Part shown: positions 1 through 8,373 of the stretch, piece after piece | Layout: every line of letters starts with the position of its first letter | How positions within the stretch are numbered: position 1 is the first letter of the stretch | DNA from: Chloromonas sp. AAM2 | Lineage: Eukaryota > Chlorophyta > Chlorophyceae > Chlamydomonadales > Chlamydomonadaceae | DNA length: 25,424 nt | Assembly: GCA_004335635.1 (NCBI GenBank) | Contig: QAXH01005383.1 | Location: 1-25,424 of the forward strand | Direction: 5' to 3' | Position numbers and translations under genes: made by a program | Notes under the pieces: generated by a model | The model's input: the letters and a program-made list of their open reading frames with translations, nothing else | What the model was told of the DNA's origin: nothing | Database searches by the model: none

Positions 1-180
1 ATGGGGGTGACCATGGGGGTGACCATGCGGGTGACCATGCGGGTGACCATGCGGGTGACCATGCGGGTGACCATGCGGGTGACCATGGGGTTGACCATGC
101 GGGTGACCATGCGGGTGACCATGCGGGTGACCATGGGGATGACCATGCGGTTGACCATGGGGGTGACCATGGGGGTGACC
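1..180. repeat. 12-bp minisatellite, 15 units
   Basis: Fifteen consecutive 12-base units of the form gaccatgCGGgt/gaccatgGGGgt fill the window edge, so the array probably continues to the left. The period is a multiple of three, so it reads open as Met-Gly/Arg-Val-Thr repeats. There is no other sign of coding. It is most simply an intronic or intergenic minisatellite with a CATG core. Confidence 0.9.
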
Positions 181-711
181 ATCACCTCTTCAGTACAACG
201 TTCATTGCAAGACTTTGGACGCCATAGCCCAGCACCTTTCAGCACATGTGTACCACTCATTGGGAACAGACAGCACATCCCTGGCGTAGTCTTGGTTTAA
301 ATCCCTCAATATCAAGGGACAGAAGGTGTTCGTCAGACAGCGCGCAATTTTGACGTGCAGTTAGAAGCAGTGGGCGTGTATGTGTGTTTACATCTGTATC
401 GTCCCACAAGTGGAACAGAAGATGGCGTAAACATCAATTACGCATCTGAACAAGAAGCATGTCTCGCATGGCCATGGCTTGAATCACAAAATGTGCCCAG
501 CGCCTCCAAGTGCTGGGAAGAAATGTTACTGCGGTTGCATACAAAGTGGTGGCAGAAAAAAAGCGGTTGGAATAAACCGTTGCAACTACTGGTTAAAAGT
601 AACTATTGCATTGTGCAAGTCATACGCACGACAAGGGATGCAGGCAGTAGGGCGCAGGCAGGATATGCAACTTCTTTGTCGGATGGTCGCTGCTGCTGCT
701 GTGTTTTGCAG
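181..711. other. No gene recognised; probable intron or upstream part of the SirB1-like gene
   Basis: Only short, compositionally random open frames are present. No exon with matching splice phases could be joined to the first recognised exon at 712. The N-terminal part of that gene is expected to lie here or, more likely, left of the window. Confidence 0.4.
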
Positions 712-3700
712 GTTGCGTGTGCAGCCGTGCTGCACTCGCTGCTGGCAAGACTGCGCACCAATGGCACAGTCCTATGGTATGCACAGGTGGGACTGTCATC
801 ATCATCATCACTACATGGCTTTTCATGGTTTGAGCCACGGCACTGCAGCTAGACACAATATCTATTCAAGAATTTCGCGCCTGACAAACGTTAAGCCAAA
901 ACTGTGTTTTGAAAAACAAAACTGTGGGACTGAGTTAATCCCCTGGCTTGGGGTTTGTGCTGGTGAGATGTGTTTGGAAGTTGTGATGACGGTTGGAAGG
1001 ATGTTTTTGGGTGGGGCGGCTACTCTGACCACTCAACGGATGGCTTCTCTGGGCGGGATGCCACCTTCAGCATCCCCCACACCGGCTTGACACTTTGCCA
1101 TCAGCATGATGACTCTTCACTAGCGCGTGCTGCAGCCGATGCTTTGCACTGGTACGATTCAACCCGGTGTCGACAACACACACAGCGCTGTTGATATCTG
1201 TTTGTGTTAAATAGCGTCGTGTGACTGGGGTGTACACACAGGTGGGTCTGCCCGCCAGCCTGGGCGAAACGCCTGTAGCGCGTTTGGTGGAGGAGAGCAG
1301 CTCAGCCCAGCCCGGCAACCCATCCGCCAGTAACAGCAGTAACGGTTCCAGTAACGGCTCTGGTAACGGCCGTAGTAACGGCTCAGGTGTGGACGTGCGT
1401 TGGGTGTGTGGGCGTGAGCTGGTTGCTGAGCTGCTGGACCAACTCAAACGGGCCTATTGGAGCTGGGACTGGCCATTGGTGAGCGATGGGATAGGGGCTG
1501 GAACAGAAAGGACAGGTGAAGCAGCTAAGGAAGCTGGACTGTACGCAAGGTGCAGTTAAGGATCCCAACGTGTGTGGGATGGTGGCGTGAATGGTTGCAA
1601 AATTGGGACAGTGACTACTCTACTAAAACAGGACAGTGACTACTACAGGTCACTACTGAAGTAAGGAAAGCAAAAGAAGCAGGTGAACGTCAGTGGGAGG
1701 CCGTGCTCAGAGAATGGTAGAGGATAAAAAGAGTGAGGGAGGAAGAAGCAAACAAGGAAGCGTACACCGGCAGGCGCAGCTAGGGAGCCCCCACGGCATT
1801 TGCTACTGTAGTTCCTGACCCGGCCACTGCATGCCCTTGCATGTATGGCATACATTGTATGGGTGTGCATGTCCATGCGATGTGCATGTCCATGCGATGG
1901 GCGTGAACGCCGTATCCGCAGGTCATGTACGATGTGCTTGCAGGGAAGGAGCAATCGATGGCATGTCTGCAGAGCAGTTTGATAGCATGTACAGGCTGTG
2001 TTGCATGTTTCACATGTGTTGCATGTTTCACATGTGTTGCATGCACGGTCTGTTGGCCTGTGTGTTGCTACAGGGTGCGTCCAGCGGGTTTGACGCGTGT
2101 GCTCGGGGGCTGCTAGGTCATGCGGGGCGCGCGGGGAGGGTCAATGCAGCAGTGGGGGTCATGCAGGTGAGCGGATTAAGAGGATAAATGGCGTGAGGGG
2201 GAGTTTTACGGCGCAAGAGATCAGCCAGAACTGTGTCAGAATTGTGTCAGAATTATGACATAAGTGCACCAGCAGGTGCTCTGCAGACCAGATAGTGAAG
2301 CAGGACGGAGGAGATTGAAGGGCGTGGGGGTGATGCAGGCGAGACACGGTAAAAAAAAGTTCGCTGTCCTGTGAAAGAAGACATCTGCGATCAATCACCT
2401 TGAAACAGACCTGTTCACACAAACTGTCCCAGAACTGGCAAACTTCTTTTTTTGTACAGTAGTAAGTATAATGGTAGGCGCTCAGCAGACCAGGAGGTTC
2501 AAGGAGAGGTTGGCTTTTACGGATGACTCCCTGGTGTAAATACATACGCATTCACCCATGGTCGGAGGACTATTTTCCAGCTTTGGACTGCTTTCCAGCT
2601 TCCAACTGTTTTAGTTATTGAGTGTTGTACAGCTCAGGAATTGAGCGTAGGGCGCAACATGGCGCAGTGCAGTAGTTTTCGTCACATTGCAACATGTGCT
2701 CGCTCATAACATGCACCCCCACTCGCTGCTGCCTGTCCGCCTGGCCGTACAACCACGCAGGCCCGGGGTCGTCCGTTTGGCAACGTGGAGCTCGCCCTGC
2801 TGGCCACGGAGCGGCTTTGCCTGGTCACTAGCCACATGGGGGATGACCAATGGAACCACCAACTGCAGGTAGCTCTGTTGTCGCCATTACATGGCCTTCA
2901 GTGCAAGGGGAATGGCTCAGCCAGGGAGAAACGAAGGATGCCTGCGAGTACAAATCTTTTCAACGACAAACTGGTCACACGTCAGTTTCAATTTCGAAAG
3001 GCAGTTGAAGGCATTTTTGATCGATTCGGGGTCCTCGGAGATCGGTTTTCTCACGCGTGAGAAGTGAGCTGGTGCTGGGCCAATGAGCCCGGGAAGGCGT
3101 TTACAACATGAAGGGCATCGTTGGACAGGGAGTGGGATGGACACTGCCCTGTAGACAGTTGGTCTGTGCCCTGGACTGACGCAAGGCCCCTGAACCAACA
3201 ATTGCAACCAAGGGCAGATTCCGTATGAGTTTGTTTGGATTAGATACTGGAAAGCGTGCGATGCAGCCGGCACTCTTCCCATGGTAGAGATTTGCATGAG
3301 CCATGTTGGGAACCCTACACTGCCCATGCCCATGCGTTGATGCGTTCAGGTGCGCGACTACGCCACCCAGTTGCTCCATGTGGGGCGGTCACATGAGGGG
3401 CTGCAGATGCTGGAGCAGTACGTGGCGTGGCTGGAGGCAGACACCAGGCGATCAGGTGTGGGCCAGCAAAGCCAGCAAGGCCACCTAGCCGCAACCAGTG
3501 ATATAGTGAGGTAGAGCTTGAGGAGTGTCTATGAGCTGCAGACGTTTGGCCTAAATGCCATCGCTTTTATGTTAGAGCAAGTCTGCGAAGGCATGTAATG
3601 ATGATGAGGAAGATGAGCGCCACAACAGACAGCATGGCGCAGCGACTGGCTCTGTTAAACTGTTCCGATACAGCAGACGCTTTCAGTTGAGGATTGAAAA

Positions 3701-4174
3701 GTGTAGTCACTAGTAGACATACCACACCAACCCGCGATGTGCATGCGTCCACGTCACCCTGCCATGTGCATGCGTCCACGTCACCCTGCCATGTGCATGC
3801 GTCCATGTCACCCTGCCATGTGCATGTGTCCATGTCACCCTGCCATGTGCATGCGTCCACATCACCCTGCCATGTGCATGTGTCCATGTCACCCTGCCAT
3901 GTGCCATGTGTCCATGTCACCCTGCCATGTGCATGTGTCCATGTCACCCTGCCATGTGCATGCGTCCATGTCACCCATGGCACAGCGATTAGTTCCCTGA
4001 AACCCGTTCCCATGCAACATGTGCCCTGTGTGGTGGTCAGACGCAGGTGAGGCGTCAGTCTTCATGGCCCTACTGCGCTCGGTGGTGCTGGAGGAGAGGC
4101 GCAGGCAGCTGGAGGGGGCTCTGGCCAACCAGGGGGAGGTCAGGGACATCATCGACCCTGACAGGGACGCTTGA
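712..4174 (+). CDS. SirB1/TPR transglutaminase-like family protein, C-terminal part (5' partial)
   Basis: Proposed exons are 712-786, 1242-1478, 2074-2166, 2761-2868, 3350-3455 and 4047-4174. Junctions 1 to 4 are phase 0 and junction 5 is phase 1 (G|GT). The stop is TGA at 4172-4174, and a TGTAA motif lies at 4510. The core reads ELVAELLDQLKRAYWSWDWPL at the end of exon 2, then ELALLATERLCLV in exon 4, then RDYATQLLHVGRSHEGLQML and EQYV in exon 5. This follows the C-terminal TPR-like pattern of SirB1 proteins: helix with leucines and a Tyr, 'dw-ALxxxERLxxL', 'RDxxxxLxxxGR-EALxxLExYL'. The last exon is a charged helix ending DIIDPDRDA. SirB1-type proteins carry an N-terminal transglutaminase-like fold, which is not seen here, so the gene is read as 5'-truncated by the window. 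Exon 2 holds a Ser/Asn/Gly-rich insertion. Exon 3 (Gly/Ala/Arg-rich) and exon 1 are less certain. Molecular function is unknown; family assignment is by pattern only. Confidence 0.5.
1329..1388 (+). repeat. Short imperfect AGTAACGGN repeat inside an exon
   Basis: Repeated agtaacggc/agtaacggt-like units encode a Ser-Asn-Gly-rich stretch in exon 2 of the SirB1-like gene. It sits between the VGLPASLGETP segment and the conserved leucine-rich helix, and looks like an in-frame repeat expansion forming a flexible loop. Confidence 0.75.
1996..2043. repeat. 18-bp tandem repeat with CATG cores
   Basis: The unit tgttgcatgtttcacatg occurs twice, followed by a partial third copy. It lies in the proposed intron before exon 3 of the SirB1-like gene. 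The stretch before it (1845-1930) is also rich in catg and catgtccatg words. Confidence 0.8.
3737..3977. repeat. 27-bp minisatellite, 9 units, intronic
   Basis: About nine copies of atgtgcatgcgtccatgtcaccctgcc-like units are present, with C/T variants and one unit of 28 bases. The array lies wholly inside the last intron (3456-4046) of the SirB1-like gene. Because 27 is a multiple of three it stays open in several frames on both strands, which produces spurious repeat peptides. Confidence 0.95.
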
Positions 4175-4509
4175 GCTGAGCATGGCATGAGTGGCTTTGA
4201 CAAAAGAAGTGGGCTCAGGGGATTGTGAAGGGGTCCCAGAGGCCAGAAAAAGATGGTGGGTTTGGGCAGTGTGAAGGGCGAATGTTTTGAGGAGGGGCCG
4301 GTGGTGTGGCCATTTTCCAAACCGTGGATGGCAGGGGAACCTGAGGGTGGGTGTGCTGTAGACCTTTGCTGACAGACCTGAGCGGAGATTGTGTTGAATG
4401 GCATGGCCTTGGAACCTGATGCATCGCTGTGTATGCTGGCTTGGGCATCGTTTGAACAGGTGAGGTGCTCCAGGTCATGCTGACTGAGCTCTGGTTAATC
4501 AGCACTGGC

Positions 4510-4514
4510 TGTAA
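4510..4514 (+). promoter_or_regulatory. Candidate TGTAA polyadenylation signal
   Basis: TGTAA lies 336 bases after the stop at 4174. TGTAA is the usual polyadenylation signal of chlamydomonadalean algae. Its use here is inferred from position only. Confidence 0.35.
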
Positions 4515-5011
4515 AATGCTCTGCCTAGCACACTCGGTAGAGGCACATGCTTTGCTGCTGGCCATCATCGTTTCAATGGACAATGTAGGTTTCAGTGCTT
4601 CTTTCTAGCAGTTTGGTGCAAGCTCCTGAAGCTTTCGGCATGTGGCATGTCGGGAATTGCCTGCTGGACACCTGGCACATGTTGCATGCCATATACCCAT
4701 GGGGGTGCATGGAGATGGCATTCAGTGCAACGAGGCTACTCATGCATTGTACATGGACAGACGACTGTGGGCCAGTCAGTACGCCAGTCAATGGATTAAA
4801 GAGTGCAGCGTACATATAGAGCGTATATATGCATTGTATGTGGCCGAGCGGGTGGGTGGGCGAGTGTGCAGGCATGGTATGGGGAAGGAACAGGCAGGCG
4901 GTCATCTATGGTGTGGTATGGCTCTTGAACAGATTGGCAGGTGAGCTGCTGATGGCTTGTGTTGAAATGGCTCCTTAAAAGGCAGCCAAACTCTCCACAC
5001 CACGAGTTTTT
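4515..5011. other. Intergenic stretch, nothing recognised
   Basis: Short random open frames on both strands with no splice-consistent exon chain and no protein pattern that could be recognised. Small CATG and (CA)n-like words occur, as elsewhere in the window. Confidence 0.4.
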
Positions 5012-5054
5012 CAACCGCAGCGCTTCATTGGGCACTAGACACATGCCGCCTAAT
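5012..5054 (+). repeat. Left arm of a 43-bp perfect inverted repeat
   Basis: This segment, starting caaccgcagcgcttcattgg, is the exact reverse complement of 6516-6558. Outside the 43 bases the match drops to weak similarity. The arm contains an acceptor-like ccgcag followed by a short open stretch and then CAG|gtaaat at 5056-5063, so it also resembles a small exon. Confidence 0.9.
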
Positions 5055-5512
5055 ACAGGTAAATGGCGTGACCAATGAAATGATCTGGTGTTGTGGCAAG
5101 CCTTTTTTGTGGGTGTGGCTATTCCTTGGTCAAGCTGTTGCCGGGCCTTTCTGCCCACCCCTGATGGGTTATCAGGACTAGGTGCGCAAACAAGGCTGTA
5201 CAGGCATTGGCTTGGTAAATGCACGGAGTTGACCCCATTGGTACACAGGTGGCTGTTCATGTGTGTGGATGTTCAGAGAGGCCTTGAGAATGCCAGCTCT
5301 GTTGGCTGTGAAGGGCTTCTTCTCTTTGTTGGCTCCCAGTGTGCATGTGTTCGTTTCTGCACTGCTTTTGTCAAGTCTGGTGTTCAATGAGTGTTGGCCA
5401 TGGAAGTCAAATGGGAGGCCGGACACTTATGAAGGTTGTTAATTGATTCTGCGCCATGGCATCATTGTTGTTTTAGGGCCTACTGTGTCTGTGTAATGAT
5501 ATCATTGTTATC

Positions 5513-5716
5513 ATGCAGCCTTATGGAAGCTTGCGTTGGAAGACCAGTAACAGCGCCATACTAGCCTTAGCATTGGTCGCTGGCGGAGCAATGCTATGCA
5601 CGCTGTGTTGTTTCCTTTCAGTCAAGCGCATTATGAAGCTACCTGCCGGAGACCCTGTACGTGTGTACGTGTATGCTGCATATGTGTGTGCTCTATCATG
5701 TCATGTAAAAGCATGA
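5513..5716 (+). CDS. Possible small single-pass membrane protein or exon
   Basis: The frame from ATG at 5513 gives 67 residues with one clear hydrophobic segment (about residues 14-35, AILALALVAGGAMLCTLCCF). It is preceded by Trp-Lys and followed by VKRIMKL, a positive-in topology. A gtacgt donor at 5659 after the Gly-Asp-Pro codons, and cag at 5514-5516 just inside the ATG, mean it could instead be an internal exon (5517-5658). The size and layout recall small respiratory-chain subunits, but no family signature was recognised. It lies between the two arms of the 43-base inverted repeat. Confidence 0.2.
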   Translation: MQPYGSLRWKTSNSAILALALVAGGAMLCTLCCFLSVKRIMKLPAGDPVRVYVYAAYVCALSCHVKA

Positions 5717-6015
5717 ATGTGTGTGGTTTGTGATGGCGAGGTGAAGGCTGAAATGGCGAGGGAACAGTCACACAGAACTGCTTAGCTTCTCACCACAACT
5801 CCCAGTGTGCCATGACAAGCAGTTCATTGTATCTACAGTGAACGCTCAGTGGCAGGCAGAGATGTTGACCTGTCTGGGCAAGGTGAACGTCAGCAGTTAT
5901 GAAATCTGATCTCAAAGTCGAACCCTTCTGACTGACTGACTGGTGTGCATGTGACCTGGAGTCTGGAGTGTTTGTGGTGTTGAGGTTACAACCAGCTTGT
6001 GACTGGTTACAATGC

Positions 6016-6037
6016 GTGTGTGTGTGTGTGTGTGTGT
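6016..6037. repeat. (GT)n microsatellite
   Basis: Eleven GT dinucleotides in an otherwise non-coding stretch. Confidence 0.95.
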
Positions 6038-6515
6038 CTGTTGGTAGACGCACTTGTGGCACAAGGTGTGGAGGATGAGAAGGGTTACAAAACCAATCTT
6101 GGCAAAGCTGGGATGAATGTAAACCAAGCTGGGATAATGTAAACCAAAGCAGAAGGTCAACCAAAAGCTGAAGGCAGGGAGTCATGGCTGGCCAAAGCAA
6201 CAGACTTTTGTCTCTGCATTCCTTCACTCTGCATTTCTTCACTCGACATCTAAACGTTTTTTGCCTGCTTGCCAGCAAGCAAACAATCTAATCATCTCCT
6301 GGATGACTGCACATCTACCGTGCCGGTTGATGTTGGTCTCTCCTACAGTGTTGCCCTATTCTTGGCTGTTGCAGGAAGTGGATCGCGTGCTGGGCTGAGC
6401 CATGCCAGCACAACCACCACACCATGCCGGCACATTACGAAGGGCATCGTCCGAACCTGCTGGCAACAAGTTCTGCTAGCAGTTAACTCGGAGATGGGTT
6501 CTCGGGTGTGACTAC

Positions 6516-6558
6516 ATTAGGCGGCATGTGTCTAGTGCCCAATGAAGCGCTGCGGTTG
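6516..6558 (-). repeat. Right arm of the 43-bp perfect inverted repeat
   Basis: This is the exact reverse complement of 5012-5054. The 1461 bases between the arms contain the candidate membrane-protein frame and the (GT)n tract. No flanking target-site duplication is evident beyond the arms. Confidence 0.9.
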
Positions 6559-7377
6559 TAGAATTCGCTTGCTCTGCAATGCGGGTCTCAGTCGGGGTGA
6601 AGAGGGCTTGGCTACCTCCCCAAGAAGGCGGGTGGCCAAAGCAACAGACTGTTTCAATCAGGTAGTGAGTGGGTGATTACTCTGAAGACAAATGTAAAAC
6701 GTCTGCAGCTTTCAAATAATCAAATGCAGCCGAGCACACCTGTTGCCAAATGCTGTGCAGCTTGCTTCCCGTGCTGCTCAAGCACTACACACACCAGAAA
6801 GGCACGGGCCATCATCGCTAGCTAACTCCGCCCTTGCACTTGCCCGCCTCGTAGTCTGGCACACAGGCTGAATAGGCCTCTAAAGTGCGACTGCCTTTGC
6901 CGAGTCGCCAGTCCGCAACAGCCTTGTTGAAAGCCCATGCGCGTAGTAAACCTCTCACCTTTGTAAGCTGGGCGCGACCGTGGCGAATCCTTGCCTCGTG
7001 GCCAGAGATTCACTCAGAAGCCTCTGCGGCAGACAAGCGGAGCGATACACAAACGACAAAGAGAGGCTCTGCGGCTGTTCTCTTGTACTGCAACGCCGTG
7101 CAGAGAACTTACATAAAACCCAAGCGTCGTCTTGGCGAATCTTCGCGAACCCAGGCAGCACCCTGCTGACGGGTGTAGAGTATCGCGCTAGGACGGGTGG
7201 AAAGCAGAGCGATTAATTTGGAGGTGACATCATCTTACGCAGGGGGAAATAATGAAGGGAAAAGCTTTAGCTTTTTGCTAGTTGGTGCTTTTTGCTAGTT
7301 GCTAGCTTCTTCAAGTGAATGGCCATGGTCCCTGCCGGCTCCTGCATAACCATTATTGTACAAAGCACAGGCCAAAC
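6559..7377. other. No gene supported; one weak minus-strand start-like exon
   Basis: The minus strand at 7161-6959 is open from an ATG. It reads as an Arg/Ser/Ala-rich N-terminus like an organelle transit peptide (ends TRQGFATVAPSLQR) just before a gtgaga donor. No following exon could be joined to it, so it is not called as a gene. Confidence 0.3.
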
Positions 7378-7554
7378 AAAAAGATGTTTGCCAGTTCTGG
7401 GACAGTTCCTGTGGACTGCACTGGAACCAGTGGTATTGTGTTGGTGTCATATGATTTGGCATGACACTATTGGCAAAACACACGAGGAGTCGCACACCAA
7501 CTGCTCCAGAACTGGGAGTCCCAAAATTGTCCCAGAACTGGCAAACATCTTTTT
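7378..7554. repeat. Compact element bounded by 26-bp perfect inverted repeat
   Basis: The stretch 7378-7403 (aaaaagatgtttgccagttc and 6 more bases) is the reverse complement of 7529-7554, leaving a 125-base internal stretch. A third, direct copy of the right arm, including the T-run and gtac, lies at 2426-2457. The arrangement resembles a MITE-like or foldback repeat family dispersed in this genome. Target-site duplications are not obvious. Confidence 0.65.
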
Positions 7555-7966
7555 TTTTGTACGGGTTCGTGTACAGGTTTCAAATTGTACAGGTTCGTGT
7601 GCGAAAGAAATCACTAGAATTGAACGACGCAAAAAGGCATCCGTGCTTTTCCGTCCCACACCAACACAAAAGGTCACTGTTGGAAATGCAATTCAGAAAT
7701 CCGAGCTGGGTCGTAATCACCCACGCAAGCAAGTAGACGCTGCTGCCTTTTTGCGTTTGCCACACTTTGCCATCACTGCTGCTGTCTGTTGCTCCTGCCC
7801 TGGCTGCTGGCTAGGCATTGCTGTCCTTCTCAGGTCTGCACGCACTGTGAATGAATCAGTCCCAAGCTTGTATGGTCCACCCATCAAGACCCAGCTGCAA
7901 CACCCTATGGCACTGCAGCTGACTGATGGTGGGAAAACCCAACAAACACTGTCCCTGCTGCGTTGT

Positions 7967-8001
7967 TGTGACCCCAACAGCACGCATGTGCAGGGGTCAC
8001 A
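7967..8001. repeat. Short hairpin: tgtgacccc / ggggtcaca
   Basis: A 9-base perfect stem (tgtgacccc at 7967 and ggggtcaca at 7993) encloses 17 bases. It lies in the probable 3' flank or 3' UTR of the minus-strand heme-dioxygenase-like gene. It is not followed by a T-run suggestive of a terminator, and no function is claimed. Confidence 0.5.
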
Positions 8002-8373
8002 GCGTTATATGTAGACCGCACATGTGCCGTAGTCAACGCATGTGCTGTGCGATGATGTGAGGTACAGACCCGAAAGGCAAGGATGCGCAAGCGATTGGGT
8101 CCCTTGTGGCGCCATGTTCAATTGCCGGTGATATGTAGAGCGCCGTGTGAGCCACTGGCCTGGCTGCATTCTGTTGGATCCTCACGCTCTGATTTCCTGA
8201 CTGCTCTGGCCTCTGTGTGCCTTCCCTCCTTGTCGTGATGTACATCCTCGCCTGCTTGCCATTGCTGGCCTTTCCCACTCCACTTGAAGTGATGTTGATG
8301 CCCTGCCTTTGTCCAAGAGTGTTATTGCAAGATCTGAATGCGTCAATTTCTCACAGGCCATACGTGCTCAGCC

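Noticed and set aside
3737..3977. CRISPR-like direct repeats
   Set aside because: Units abut with no unique spacers, and the region is eukaryotic intron sequence.
3694..4050. Repeat-peptide genes from the 27-bp and 7-bp arrays (HASTSPCHV and MSHVACR repeats)
   Set aside because: Periods that keep several frames open on one or both strands explain these frames. Both arrays fall inside introns of supported genes.
7319..8014. 231-codon plus-strand open frame
   Set aside because: It runs across both arms of the 26-bp inverted repeat, has no domain pattern or supporting splice structure, and its composition is that of non-coding sequence here.
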